Assembly: GCF_003813905.1 (NCBI RefSeq)
Contig: NZ_RPFJ01000001.1
Coordinates: 1-64,000 of the forward strand
Source of the DNA: Aureibaculum marinum
GTDB taxonomy: Bacteria; Bacteroidota; Bacteroidia; Flavobacteriales; Flavobacteriaceae
DNA length: 64,000 nt
Reading direction: 5' to 3'
The notes beneath the pieces are model-generated. The model had not been told where the DNA came from. It did not search any database and saw only the letters and a list, made by a program, of their open reading frames with translations. The translations under genes and the position numbers were made by a program. Position 1 is the first letter of the stretch; every line of letters starts with the position of its first letter. Shown here piece after piece: positions 8,118 through 17,194 of the stretch.

Positions 8118-8878
8118 CACCTGAAGCCCTTAAAGAATTTTTAGACATAAAAGTTGAAACCTACAATAACCCTAAATTTATTGAGTCAGACCCAATTCAA
8201 ATTCCACATCGTTATTCAACCAAAGAAGATATTGAAATTGCTGGTTTTTTAACTGCAACTATAGCATGGGGAAATAGAAAAATGATTATTAATAATGCCA
8301 ATAAAATGATGGAATTATTAGATAATAGTCCCTACGATTTTATTATAAATCATAAAAAGAAGGAATTAAAACCTTTAGAAAATTTTGTTCATAGAACTTT
8401 TAATGGTTCAGATTTTACCTATTTTATTATAGCATTACAACATATTTACAAAAATTATGGAGGCTTAGAGTCCATATTTTTAAACCACATTAAAAATAAT
8501 TCAACCCAAAATGCCATCCACCATTTAAAAAAAGTATTTTTTGAATTGAATCACTTGCCAAGAACACAAAAACACATTTCAGATCCATTAAAAGGTTCTG
8601 CTGCAAAACGTATTAATATGTTTTTACGTTGGATGGTGAGAGATGACAATGCTGGTGTAGATTTTGGCATCTGGAAATCTATTTCTTCTGCTGTACTTTC
8701 TTGTCCTTTAGATGTACATTCTGGTAATGTTGCTAGAAAATTAGAACTATTAACGAGAAAGCAAAATGATGCTAAAGCCTTGGCTGAACTTGATACAAAT
8801 TTACGAAAGCTAGACTCAAAAGATCCAGTAAAATATGATTTTGCTTTATTCGGTTTGGGAGTGTTTGAAAAGTTTTAG
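8108..8878 (+). CDS. TIGR02757 (DUF2400) family protein
   Basis: A 256-residue cytoplasmic protein of a family conserved in Bacteroidota and some other bacteria without a settled function. Recognisable are the N-terminal HRYSTKEDIEIAGFLTATIAWGNRK (given here by its ends HRYSTKED and TIAWGNRK), the central SDPLKGSAAKRINMFLRWMV and the C-terminal PLDVHSGNVARKL segment followed by YDFALFGLGVFE. The fold has been likened to helix-hairpin-helix DNA glycosylase-like proteins, which would fit a role in DNA or RNA metabolism, but that is not shown by the sequence. The start overlaps the upstream methyltransferase gene by 10 bp; rsmB-like follows after a separate promoter box. Confidence 0.88.
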   Translation: MDMTPEALKEFLDIKVETYNNPKFIESDPIQIPHRYSTKEDIEIAGFLTATIAWGNRKMIINNANKMMELLDNSPYDFIINHKKKELKPLENFVHRTFNGSDFTYFIIALQHIYKNYGGLESIFLNHIKNNSTQNAIHHLKKVFFELNHLPRTQKHISDPLKGSAAKRINMFLRWMVRDDNAGVDFGIWKSISSAVLSCPLDVHSGNVARKLELLTRKQNDAKALAELDTNLRKLDSKDPVKYDFALFGLGVFEKF

Positions 8879-8913
8879 TCTTTATACACATGCTAACTGA
8901 CAGTATTATTAGT

Positions 8914-8921
8914 TACATTTG
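8914..8921 (+). promoter_or_regulatory. -7 promoter box of the RNA methyltransferase gene
   Basis: TACATTTG fits TAnnTTTG and ends 20 bp before the ATG at 8942. No -33 TTTG is evident. Confidence 0.45.
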
Positions 8922-8941
8922 CAACTTCAAATTAATAGTTA

Positions 8942-10147
8942 ATGCGTTTACACAGAAATTTAGTCCTAGCAGTTATAGACTCGCTCAATTATATATACAA
9001 TGACGGCTTGTACGCCGATAAAGTTGTAGAAAAAACCTTAAAAAGAGATTCTCGTTGGGGTGCTCGTGATAGAGCTTTTATTGCAGAAACAGTATATGAT
9101 TGTGTTCGTTGGAAACGATTATACAACGAAATTGCGGGTACAAAAAATCATTTTACTCAAGAAAATTTATGGAAAATATTTACAGTTTGGGCTACTTTAA
9201 AAGGCATTACCTTACCAGATTGGAAGCAATTTGAAGGTACTCCTGTTCGTCGTTTAAAAGGTAAGTTTGATGAATTTCAAAGCAATCGTGCTATTCGTGA
9301 ATCTATTCCTGATTGGTTAGATGTCTTAGGAGAAAAAGAACTTGGAAAGCAATGGGATAAAGAAATTTACGCATTAAACCAACAAGCTGATGTTGTTTTA
9401 AGAACCAATACCTTAAAAACCAATTCACAAAAATTACACAAACTTTTATTAGAAGAAGAGATTGCTACTGAATCTATTGACGGTTACCCGGATGCTTTAA
9501 AATTAACAGAACGTAAAAATGTATTTAGAACAGAGGCTTTTAAAAATGGCTTTTTTGAAGTACAAGATGCTTCGTCACAATTAGTAGCGGCATACCTTGA
9601 TGTAAAACCAGGAATGCGAGTTGTTGATGCCTGTGCTGGTGCAGGAGGTAAAACTTTACATTTAGCAGCATTAATGGAAAATAAAGGACAAATTATTGCA
9701 TTAGATATATATGCAAATAAACTTAAAGAACTAAAACGTAGAGCCAAAAGAGCTGGTGCCCATAATATAGAGCCTAGACATATTGATAGTACTAAAGTTA
9801 TTAAAAAGCTATACAATAAAGCAGATAGAGTATTAATTGATGCTCCTTGTAGTGGATTAGGTGTGCTGAAAAGAAATCCTGATGCAAAATGGAAACTTCA
9901 ACCTGATTTTATAGAAAACATAAAAAGAACTCAAGCAGAAATTCTTCAAACGTATTCCAAATTTTTAAAAGTAGGTGGCAAATTAGTCTATGCTACGTGT
10001 TCTATTTTACCTTCAGAAAATGAAAAACAAGTACAAAACTTTTTAAAAACACATGAGAATTTTAATCTACTTAAAGAGAAAAAAGTTTCACCTGCCAAAT
10101 CTGGTTATGACGGTTTTTACATGGCTCTTTTAGAAAGAACTGTTTAA
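8942..10147 (+). CDS. RsmB/NOP-family RNA (cytosine-C5) methyltransferase
   Basis: SAM-dependent m5C RNA methyltransferase, probably acting on 16S rRNA or tRNA. The 401 residues comprise an N-terminal RNA-binding helical region (to about 140) and a Rossmann methyltransferase domain. FEVQDASSQLVAAYL and VVDACAGAGGKTLHLAAL form the SAM site. DAPCSGLGVLKRNPDAKW carries the release cysteine (motif IV). LVYATCSILPSENEKQV carries the nucleophilic cysteine (motif VI). Both cysteines are present, so the enzyme should be active. Whether it is RsmB or RsmF in target specificity cannot be decided. It has its own promoter box and is followed by a 218-bp gap without visible features. Confidence 0.9.
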   Translation: MRLHRNLVLAVIDSLNYIYNDGLYADKVVEKTLKRDSRWGARDRAFIAETVYDCVRWKRLYNEIAGTKNHFTQENLWKIFTVWATLKGITLPDWKQFEGTPVRRLKGKFDEFQSNRAIRESIPDWLDVLGEKELGKQWDKEIYALNQQADVVLRTNTLKTNSQKLHKLLLEEEIATESIDGYPDALKLTERKNVFRTEAFKNGFFEVQDASSQLVAAYLDVKPGMRVVDACAGAGGKTLHLAALMENKGQIIALDIYANKLKELKRRAKRAGAHNIEPRHIDSTKVIKKLYNKADRVLIDAPCSGLGVLKRNPDAKWKLQPDFIENIKRTQAEILQTYSKFLKVGGKLVYATCSILPSENEKQVQNFLKTHENFNLLKEKKVSPAKSGYDGFYMALLERTV

Positions 10148-10365
10148 ATCATTTATTTTTAATAGTTCTTAAATCAATAAGTTAAAGTGACAATAAAATT
10201 ATTTTTCTGTTTTTTTGATTATTAACACATATCTTAAAGAAAAAAAATACTTATTCTTGTTGCTATACCCTATTATTACAGCTTTAGTTATTCAAAATAT
10301 AATTCTGAATTTTAATACAATTAAGCTGATATTGGTACGTTTTATGATATAGCTATTTAAAAATC

Positions 10366-10986
10366 ATGATAATACAACCTGTTATGCAATTAAATAAATT
10401 ATTTTTCCCCATTTTGATGTTGCTTGTTTTTGCAACTCCAATTACTATAGTTTCTGCTCAAAACGATAATGAGTCAAAAGAAGATTATAAAATTACCATC
10501 GGTAAATCTATTCATAATAAAAAATTATGGTCACAACCTTATCGTTATGAACAAAAAGTACTACAAACCCTAAGCGTACAGGTTAATATTGAGAAATTAC
10601 ATCATAAAGCTAAAGAATTAGATTTTAATTTATTTGCACTTACCGATGAAGAAAAAAAATGGAGAATTAGACCTGTTGCCATTTATTATTACAGAGCTGA
10701 TAAAAAAATCTATTTAAAATCTAAGGCTGATAATCGTAATTATGAAGACTTTGAAAATTATCCTTTAGAAAACTATACAAACTTTGAAGCAAAAACATAT
10801 CGCACCAATATGTTAGGCCTTAAAAAAAAGAAAAAAGAATCTCCATCAGTACAATCTTTAGAAAAAATGAAAATTAGTGGGTCTAAAATCACCTATTACT
10901 TAGACTTTCCTGTTCGACCAGTATTCGACTATGGAAAAGTATATTTTAAAGATAAAATAATAGGTTACACTGGGGTTAAAAAATAA
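10366..10986 (+). CDS. Hypothetical exported protein
   Basis: A 206-residue protein I do not recognise. A signal peptide is clear: KLFFPILMLLVFATPITIVSAQ, with cleavage after SAQ and no lipobox cysteine. The mature part is hydrophilic and Lys/Tyr-rich, with a repeated lysine block (GLKKKKKESPS, about residue 150-160) and a likely beta-rich end (VYFKDKIIGYTGVKK). Two starts are possible, ATG at 10366 or the second Met at codon 7 (10384). The second would place the basic residue closer to the hydrophobic core and may be the true start. It sits between an RNA methyltransferase and a fructosamine kinase with no obvious functional link. Confidence 0.65.
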   Translation: MIIQPVMQLNKLFFPILMLLVFATPITIVSAQNDNESKEDYKITIGKSIHNKKLWSQPYRYEQKVLQTLSVQVNIEKLHHKAKELDFNLFALTDEEKKWRIRPVAIYYYRADKKIYLKSKADNRNYEDFENYPLENYTNFEAKTYRTNMLGLKKKKKESPSVQSLEKMKISGSKITYYLDFPVRPVFDYGKVYFKDKIIGYTGVKK

Positions 10987-11041
10987 TAATTACTCAAAAT
11001 TTTATTGTATTTACTCTTAAAATGTTTAGTACTTTGGAAGT

Positions 11042-11899
11042 ATGAAAGTATTTCTTAATTTTCTATCAGAGAAACTACAAACCTCAATTTTAAATTATAG
11101 TTCTGTTTCTGGTGGTGATATTTCTCAAGCCTATGTAATCCATTCAGAAAAACAAGATTATTTTCTAAAAACAAATACAAATACTGAGGCTTTTTTAATG
11201 TTTAAGAAAGAGAAAATTGGGTTAACTGAACTCGCAAACACACAAACTATAAAAACTCCTAAACCAATTGATTGTGGCAAATTTGAGCAATTTGCTTACC
11301 TTTTAATGGAGTACATACCTACTAAGCAACCATCTCATAACGATTTTGAAAAATTAGGAACCCAATTGGCTAAATTACACAGTATTATTTCTAATAAATA
11401 TGGTTATGCTACAGATAATTATATTGGAAGTTTACCACAGCCAAATAAAAAACACAACCATTGGGCTACATTTTATACTACACAACGATTGTATACTCAG
11501 TTTGATTTGGCTTTAGAGAAAAACTTATTAAAACCTGACGAAGTTCCAACTAAAGAACACCTAATTAACATTATAAATACTTTTTGTAAAAAAGCACAGC
11601 CTACATTATTACATGGAGATCTCTGGTCTGGCAATTTTCTAATCTCAACGGGCGGCGAACCTTATCTGATAGATCCGGCAATATATTATGGACATAATGA
11701 AGTTGACATAGCTATGACTCAATTGTTTGGAGGTTTTCCTCCTTCTTTTTATAAGGCATATCACGCTATACTACCTAAATCTGAAAATTATAAAGATTGT
11801 ATTCAATTGTATCAATTGTACTATTTGCTTGTCCATTTAAACCTTTTTGGAAATTCTTACTACCCTTCTGTAAAGTCTATTTTAAAAAACTATTTTTAA
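11042..11899 (+). CDS. Fructosamine/ketosamine 3-kinase family protein
   Basis: Aminoglycoside-phosphotransferase-like kinase that phosphorylates glycated lysines or protein-bound ribulosamines, so that the sugar is shed (protein deglycation). The 285-residue chain has the nucleotide-binding start SGGDISQAYVIHSEKQDYFLK, the linker LLMEYIPTKQPS, the GYATDNYIGSLPQPN segment typical of the family, the catalytic loop LLHGDLWSGNFL (about residue 193-204) and the metal-binding DPAIYYGHNEVDIAMTQLF. Normal length. It converges with the BtuG-like gene across a shared bidirectional terminator. Confidence 0.9.
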   Translation: MKVFLNFLSEKLQTSILNYSSVSGGDISQAYVIHSEKQDYFLKTNTNTEAFLMFKKEKIGLTELANTQTIKTPKPIDCGKFEQFAYLLMEYIPTKQPSHNDFEKLGTQLAKLHSIISNKYGYATDNYIGSLPQPNKKHNHWATFYTTQRLYTQFDLALEKNLLKPDEVPTKEHLINIINTFCKKAQPTLLHGDLWSGNFLISTGGEPYLIDPAIYYGHNEVDIAMTQLFGGFPPSFYKAYHAILPKSENYKDCIQLYQLYYLLVHLNLFGNSYYPSVKSILKNYF

Positions 11900-11940
11900 A
11901 CCTAAAACAATTCTAATAGTACTTAATTATACTTCATAAA

Positions 11941-11983
11941 AAAGTTCACTAAGAAACTATTTTATTTTTTCTTAGTGAACTTT
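11941..11983. terminator. Bidirectional terminator between fructosamine kinase and btuG-like genes
   Basis: AAAGTTCACTAAGAA (11941-11955) pairs perfectly with TTCTTAGTGAACTTT (11969-11983) around a 13-base AT loop. A-rich and T-rich flanks on both sides suit both converging genes. Confidence 0.8.
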
Positions 11984-12013
11984 ATATTCATTAGTTTATC
12001 GTTATTCTTTTAA

Positions 12014-13045
12014 TTAATCATTCTCATAAACTCCATTCGCACCAATACCTGCATTAAATGTAGTTAACAAATCTCCATTAAGGTCGTATACCTTTACCTC
12101 AGAATTTTCAGAAAATCCTTTCACATCAGTATAAAATAATTTATTGTCAATTACATTAAAACCATAGCCGATATACCACGATGCATCTTCAACTTGAGTA
12201 TCTACAAGTTCTGTATTAGCAAGAGAAGTAACATCTTTGTTATATTTAAATATTTTAGATCCTGATAAAAAATAAATATAATTATCATCTACTTCCAGTT
12301 TGCTTGCCATTAAAAGTCCATCTTCAAAAGGAACTTCACCGATTACTTCATTTGTTGCTGTATTTACTTTTGTAATTCCTGCACTATGCAACGCATACAA
12401 AATATCATCTTCAACTTCTATAGAATTTAAACCGTCTCCAACAGTAATTGTTTTTACTACAGTATCACTTTGAGTATTTATTACTGTAATTTCATTTCCA
12501 AACCCAAAACTAGCATTCATTACATATAATAAGTCATTTTCTTCAACAATTTCTTCAACAGTTTTATCGATATCAATTGAGTTAATATATGCAAAAGTAT
12601 TAGCATCAAAAACCTCTACTGAATTTGTGCCACTATTGGTTACATACAGTTTTCCATTTTCCACAACTGCATATCTTGGTAGTTGTAAATTTTCTGTAAT
12701 GGTAGCAACACTTTCAAAAGTATATCTATTTACAACTTCAATTTTATTACTGTTGTTTACCACAATAAAACCATAATCATCTTCAAAGGTTATATATTGC
12801 ACTACATCACCAAGAGTAGTAGAATTTACACTTTGAAATATTTCATTGTTTTCTTGTAGCAAATTATCATCTATAAAAGTTACAGATCCGTTAGGAGTTC
12901 CAAAATTACCTTCGTTAACAACAAAATAACCATTTTCATAATCGCCTTTAGGCATTACAGGATCTTGATCATCTGAATCACATGAAGTAAATCCTAAAAG
13001 AATTACGAAACAAAGTGTGCTTAATTTAATAAATTGTTTAATCAT
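12014..13045 (-). CDS. BtuG-like surface beta-propeller lipoprotein for vitamin B12 capture
   Basis: A 343-residue lipoprotein (lipobox LGFTS before Cys, residues 1-22) followed by a YVTN/YncE-type propeller of repeated blades such as ITVINTQSDTVVKTITVGDG and VEVFDANTFAYINSIDID. The N-terminal NEGNFGTPNGSVTFID is the family hallmark of DUF5074 proteins. It lies 5 bp after the BtuB-type receptor gene and under the same cobalamin riboswitch. In Bacteroides, BtuG proteins are surface propellers that bind cobalamin and sit on BtuB; the operon layout makes the same role likely here. An Asp-rich segment directly after the lipid-anchor cysteine (CDSDDQDP) resembles the flavobacterial lipoprotein export signal. 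Confidence 0.82.
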   Translation of the reverse strand: MIKQFIKLSTLCFVILLGFTSCDSDDQDPVMPKGDYENGYFVVNEGNFGTPNGSVTFIDDNLLQENNEIFQSVNSTTLGDVVQYITFEDDYGFIVVNNSNKIEVVNRYTFESVATITENLQLPRYAVVENGKLYVTNSGTNSVEVFDANTFAYINSIDIDKTVEEIVEENDLLYVMNASFGFGNEITVINTQSDTVVKTITVGDGLNSIEVEDDILYALHSAGITKVNTATNEVIGEVPFEDGLLMASKLEVDDNYIYFLSGSKIFKYNKDVTSLANTELVDTQVEDASWYIGYGFNVIDNKLFYTDVKGFSENSEVKVYDLNGDLLTTFNAGIGANGVYEND

Positions 13046-13050
13046 TTTTA

Positions 13051-14880
13051 CTAGAGTTTTAAAGTTAAATTAATATGATAGTTTATACCTGGCATAGGTC
13101 TGTATGCCATGGTTTTATAATTACTATTAAAAAGGTTATTAATGCCAGAACCAACAATCCAATTGTACTTTTTACCAAATATATAGCTTGCCGATAAATT
13201 GGTCAATAAAAAATCATCCAATACTGTATTTGGATTATTATCGGTATGCGTAAAAACTTCACCCGTATATATGGTGTTTAAACTTGTTGAAAATCTCTTA
13301 ATCTTATAATTTAGTCCTAATGTAGCTTTATGATAAGGCACATATATTAACTGGTAATCGGTCTCTTTATTTTTTGAAACTGTATAGCTATACAACCCAT
13401 TTATTTTTAAGTTATGATTGTTAAGTTTTACAGCAAATTGCATATAAGTTTCTATACCATAAGAAGCAACACTATTGGTATTTATAGGTTGCCATAAATC
13501 ACCAGAATAGGGCAACCAACGAATTAAATCGTCAATATTATTATAAAAAGCTGTCAGGTTAAATTTAAATTTGTCAAATACAAATTCATTAGAAAGTTCA
13601 TATTGCAAAGATGATTCTGCTTTTAAATCGGGGTTTTCTGCTCCTGGCCAATACAAATCATTAAAAGTTGGAATTCTATAATTTCTAGATATAGATGTTT
13701 TTAAGGCATATTCTGGAAAGGCTTGCCAACTCGTACCAATAGAGAATAATATAGGACTCTTAAAATTTTCATTCAATTCTGCCCGCAACGTTGCTTGATA
13801 AGTAAAATTTCTAGCCAATTTATGTTTTAAATAAACATTAGCACTTCCCGTATTTCTTTTTACATTATCGTAATTTGTTCCTGTTGCCGTTGCAAAACTA
13901 TACTCACCTCCTATATTTAATATAACTTTTTTAAATTGTTTTTGATAATTATAATTGGCTATATATGTAAATCCATTTCCGTTATTTGAACCTTCTTTAG
14001 TCCCTAATTGCGGATAAAATCGATACTTTTCATTTAATAATGCTAACTTTATAACAGATTTAGTATTTCCTGAGCTATAGTCATATTCAGCTAATAATCG
14101 TAAATATTCATCATCAAACTTATTACGTGTTTGCGTAGTTTCTACAATTGACAAATGCCTTTTACTTGAAAACCAACTCGAATATAGTTTAAAGGTATTT
14201 TTAGCATTTGGTTTGTACACACCATTTAGAGATGCATTTATATTATAAAATTGCCCATTCTCGTTATGATTCTCAGAGTTTAGATATTTATAATCATTAT
14301 CAGAATCTAAATAACTTAGCCCTATTTCTAAATTGGTTTTCTTTCCTGAAATATTGTGGTTTGTACTTATATTTCTGGTGTTAAAACTACCAAAGGAAGT
14401 GTAAAGTTTATGGCTATTTTCTTGGTCAACCTCTAATGTATTATTTAAATAAACTACACCACCGATAGCTCCTGTACCAAACTGTGAGCTTCCTCCACCG
14501 GGCCGCACTAATACTTCTGAAACGTTTTGTGTGTTAATTAAATTAAAATCCGTTTGCCCTAAAAATGTAGAATTAATATTTATTCCATTCCAAACTACAG
14601 CTGTTTGTTGAGCTGTAGTACCTCTAAATGATGCTGAAGATACCATTCCCAATCCATTTTCTTTGAAATAAATAGGAGTTTCAAATTGTAAAACTTCAAT
14701 TAATTGTGGGCGGTAATTATTTAATACCGCTTTATTTATTTTTAAAATTGGTTGTCCTACAGATTTATCTTCGAGTTTTTCTGCAATTAAAAAAATAGTA
14801 TCCAACACATTGACCTGCCCTAATTGAGAATAACTATAAAACCCAGATAATAATAAAAAGAAAGTGATAAAATATCTCAT
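13051..14880 (-). CDS. btuB: TonB-dependent outer-membrane receptor, BtuB-like (cobalamin)
   Basis: A 609-residue outer-membrane receptor. A signal peptide (FITFFLLLSGFYSYS) is followed by a TonB-box-like DTIFLIAEK, and the plug domain spans about residues 40-150, containing SSASFRGTTAQQTAVVWNG and VLVRPGGGSSQFGTGAIGGV. The rest is a 22-strand barrel ending in an aromatic-free but typical INLTLKL terminus. BtuB-class receptors have this size. The assignment to vitamin B12 rests on the cobalamin riboswitch 50 bp upstream and the BtuG-like partner downstream, not on the barrel itself. ATG at 14880 gives the signal peptide. Confidence 0.9.
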   Translation of the reverse strand: MRYFITFFLLLSGFYSYSQLGQVNVLDTIFLIAEKLEDKSVGQPILKINKAVLNNYRPQLIEVLQFETPIYFKENGLGMVSSASFRGTTAQQTAVVWNGININSTFLGQTDFNLINTQNVSEVLVRPGGGSSQFGTGAIGGVVYLNNTLEVDQENSHKLYTSFGSFNTRNISTNHNISGKKTNLEIGLSYLDSDNDYKYLNSENHNENGQFYNINASLNGVYKPNAKNTFKLYSSWFSSKRHLSIVETTQTRNKFDDEYLRLLAEYDYSSGNTKSVIKLALLNEKYRFYPQLGTKEGSNNGNGFTYIANYNYQKQFKKVILNIGGEYSFATATGTNYDNVKRNTGSANVYLKHKLARNFTYQATLRAELNENFKSPILFSIGTSWQAFPEYALKTSISRNYRIPTFNDLYWPGAENPDLKAESSLQYELSNEFVFDKFKFNLTAFYNNIDDLIRWLPYSGDLWQPINTNSVASYGIETYMQFAVKLNNHNLKINGLYSYTVSKNKETDYQLIYVPYHKATLGLNYKIKRFSTSLNTIYTGEVFTHTDNNPNTVLDDFLLTNLSASYIFGKKYNWIVGSGINNLFNSNYKTMAYRPMPGINYHINLTLKL

Positions 14881-14931
14881 AATTCTGTTTATCCCGAACA
14901 GGTAATTTGTTTATAAATTTTTATTGTAATT

Positions 14932-15124
14932 GGCAGGTTTCCTGGCTTGCGTCTTATTGTGAACCTTCCCATTTTGAAACAATCAAAACAGTGGTAAGTA
15001 GTTATTTACAATAAGCATCTCTAAAAAAAGAGACTAAGCGTACAGTTGCGGGAACAGCTTCTGATTTTAACAGAATTCCCTTTTAATTTCACTATTTGTT
15101 ACTAAAAAATAGTGTAAAACCAAT
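14932..15124 (-). promoter_or_regulatory. Cobalamin riboswitch
   Basis: Minus-strand leader of btuB. The B12 box AAGCCAGGAAACCTGCC lies at 14932-14948 and the conserved junction AGCTGTTCCCGCAACTGTA at about 15042-15060. A GGGAATTC element precedes it (about 15075-15083), with paired arms between. These are the core motifs of the cobalamin aptamer. It ends about 50 bp before the btuB start, so control of translation initiation or of a nearby terminator is possible; I see no strong terminator in the 14881-14931 stretch, which favours translational control. Confidence 0.93.
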
Positions 15125-15130
15125 ACAAGG

Positions 15131-15161
15131 CAAAGATACCTTAATAAGGTATAAGTACAAA
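15131..15161 (-). promoter_or_regulatory. Full Bacteroidota promoter driving the riboswitch and btuB
   Basis: On the minus strand TTTG (15158-15161) is followed after exactly 19 bases by TATCTTTG (15131-15138). That is the complete TTTG-N19-TAnnTTTG consensus. It places the transcript start near 15124, at the 5' edge of the aptamer. The remaining bases to 15321 hold no visible gene. Confidence 0.82.
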
Positions 15162-15321
15162 GAATAAAAACATAAAAAATAAGAAAATAAAATACCAAAA
15201 AACTATAGAAAAATTAGGATTCTATAAATCATAAAACACTATTATTATTGTGCTCTCAGAGTCGAACACTATTTGATAACTACAACCTTGTTTTGATTTA
15301 AAAACTATGGCATATAAAAAA

Positions 15322-17001
15322 CTAATTCAATAATTTTTTACCTACCAACACACCAGTTACTCCCCAATGGCTAAAGCTACCTCCTTCGTCTTCACCTTGA
15401 TCTATAATTACCTGAATGGTATGTTTACCCGGTTTTAAATTATTTAAAGGTATAAAATAAGGTGGTGTAGGTGTACCTGGACACCAGTTAGATCGACTTA
15501 AATCGCTTGATGACAATCCATTTCCAAAATTACCTGAAGCAGGATTGGAAAATCTATAAGTTGCACAATCTGTTCTCCATGGAACTATTTTAAAAACTTC
15601 TTCACCATCAATTAAAATCCGATTTAGTTTAGGTACAAATTCATCTCCTCTTCCCCATCCTCCATGACCTGTAGTAGTATAAAGCAATTGTAAATCTTTT
15701 ATATGATCATCAACTTCAAAATCAACAGTAAGCGTATCTGTTTTAAAAAGTCGTCCATAATTTTGACCAGACATTTCTAAAGTATTGACAGTAGAAAATA
15801 ATGGATTTATATATTTTATTGTATTTGCTTCTTCATGACCAAATGAAGGATAAAAATCTAATTCAAGACTTACTTTATGTCCATTTTTAGCATAATTTCC
15901 AATAAAAACACCTACCCAAACCTCATCAACATCGTTAGGTATTAAAGAGGTAACCTCTTGTTTGTATCTTACATCTTCTGCCCAATCATAATTATTAATA
16001 ACTCGCTTATCATTAAAATGCCCCGCTCCAAATGAGGTAAAAAATCGCATCAATTCTACTGGAGGATTATAATTCTCGGTTTTTACAATTCCTTGATATT
16101 TCTGGCCTAAATTATCGGTATATACAGGTAATTGATCTAATCCTTTTAGATACGCATCCATTACTGATTTTTGATTATTCTCTGGAATAATAAAAACAGA
16201 ACCAGTACGGTCATAGGCATCTCCATCTGAACGACATTGCAACGTTACAAATACATTACCACTATTTTTTAACTCTGGTGTTAATTTTATTTTTTTCATA
16301 ATTACAGAACCAACACTCAAACGGTATGTTTTGTCAATTTTAAGATTAGCAGTATCAGGTGCTTTAATACTACCATCAAAATTTACCGTTTCATTCTCAA
16401 AAATTGGAACTTTTATAAAACGAGAATTAATTTTAATCTCTTCAAATTCTGGTCCAGTAACAGCTTGTGCCTTATCTGCAAGATAGTTTCTAGGTTCAGC
16501 TTTTTTAATTTTATCAATAGCACTAGCTAACGAAGTTCTATTCCCATTTCTAACCATTTTTAAAACCAAGGCATTTTTAGTAGGTAAAAAAATTGCACTC
16601 GGAGAACCTTTTACTTTTGCTTCTTCAGTAAACCAAACTTCTATAGTATTAGAAAAATAGGTATATTTTGCATACTTACATTTATAGCCCAAAATAGTTT
16701 CTGTTTTATCTTGAAAAATTGGTTTAGGCAAGCTATCAAAAGAAGTAACTTCTTTATAAATATTACCTTTATATTCTATAGTATTTACCACCTCTTCCGT
16801 ATTGTAATTTACAAATTGTTGTATGTTATCATTAGCATTAGATAGAAATAAAATTTGGTCTTGATACGTAACTATAGTTTTTCTATCACTCTTTTTACCA
16901 TTTGAAATATTCTCATAAGTAATCGTATACGTTTTAATATTTTTTTGCGAATAAACAACGTAAGGAATAATTAAAAATAAGGTATAGATTATATTTTTCA
17001 T
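15322..17001 (-). CDS. PNGase F-type N-glycan amidase with N-terminal extra domain
   Basis: Secreted peptide-N4-(N-acetyl-beta-glucosaminyl)asparagine amidase, which removes whole N-glycans from glycoproteins. The signal peptide is at residues 1-18 (cleavage near VYS). Residues of about 20-180 form a beta-rich domain resembling GLPGLI-type proteins (ILGYKCKYAKYTYFSN, then VWFTEEAKVKGSPSAIFLP). From about 195 to 559 come the two PNGase F jelly-roll domains: QCRSDGDAYDRTGSVF in the N-domain, and HGGWGRGDEFVPKLNRILID, PWRTDCATYRF, LSRSNWCPGTPTPPYFIPL and GSFSHWGVTGVLVGKK in the C-domain. The C-domain motifs are close to those of the Elizabethkingia enzyme. Length 559 against about 350 for classical PNGase F: the extra domain may match the N-terminal bowl-like domain described for PNGase F-II. 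Single-gene unit. Confidence 0.88.
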   Translation of the reverse strand: MKNIIYTLFLIIPYVVYSQKNIKTYTITYENISNGKKSDRKTIVTYQDQILFLSNANDNIQQFVNYNTEEVVNTIEYKGNIYKEVTSFDSLPKPIFQDKTETILGYKCKYAKYTYFSNTIEVWFTEEAKVKGSPSAIFLPTKNALVLKMVRNGNRTSLASAIDKIKKAEPRNYLADKAQAVTGPEFEEIKINSRFIKVPIFENETVNFDGSIKAPDTANLKIDKTYRLSVGSVIMKKIKLTPELKNSGNVFVTLQCRSDGDAYDRTGSVFIIPENNQKSVMDAYLKGLDQLPVYTDNLGQKYQGIVKTENYNPPVELMRFFTSFGAGHFNDKRVINNYDWAEDVRYKQEVTSLIPNDVDEVWVGVFIGNYAKNGHKVSLELDFYPSFGHEEANTIKYINPLFSTVNTLEMSGQNYGRLFKTDTLTVDFEVDDHIKDLQLLYTTTGHGGWGRGDEFVPKLNRILIDGEEVFKIVPWRTDCATYRFSNPASGNFGNGLSSSDLSRSNWCPGTPTPPYFIPLNNLKPGKHTIQVIIDQGEDEGGSFSHWGVTGVLVGKKLLN

Positions 17002-17194
17002 GAGATGCGAATTGGATTGTATTGAATATTTATTATATCTACAACAAATGTAAAGGCATTCTTAAAAAATATAAACAAATAACCTGTTGAGATACTAACA
17101 AAAACTTGTTAAAAACATTTAAACAAATTACAGAATTGGAAAACAAACTAACACATTAAAAAACGTATTTTTACGGCTCACAAAAACCGATGTA

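Noticed and set aside
15250-15275. Minus-strand GTTCGACTCTGAGAGCAC resembling a tRNA T-loop and 3' end
   Set aside because: No pairing T-stem, acceptor stem or anticodon arm around it; treated as chance.
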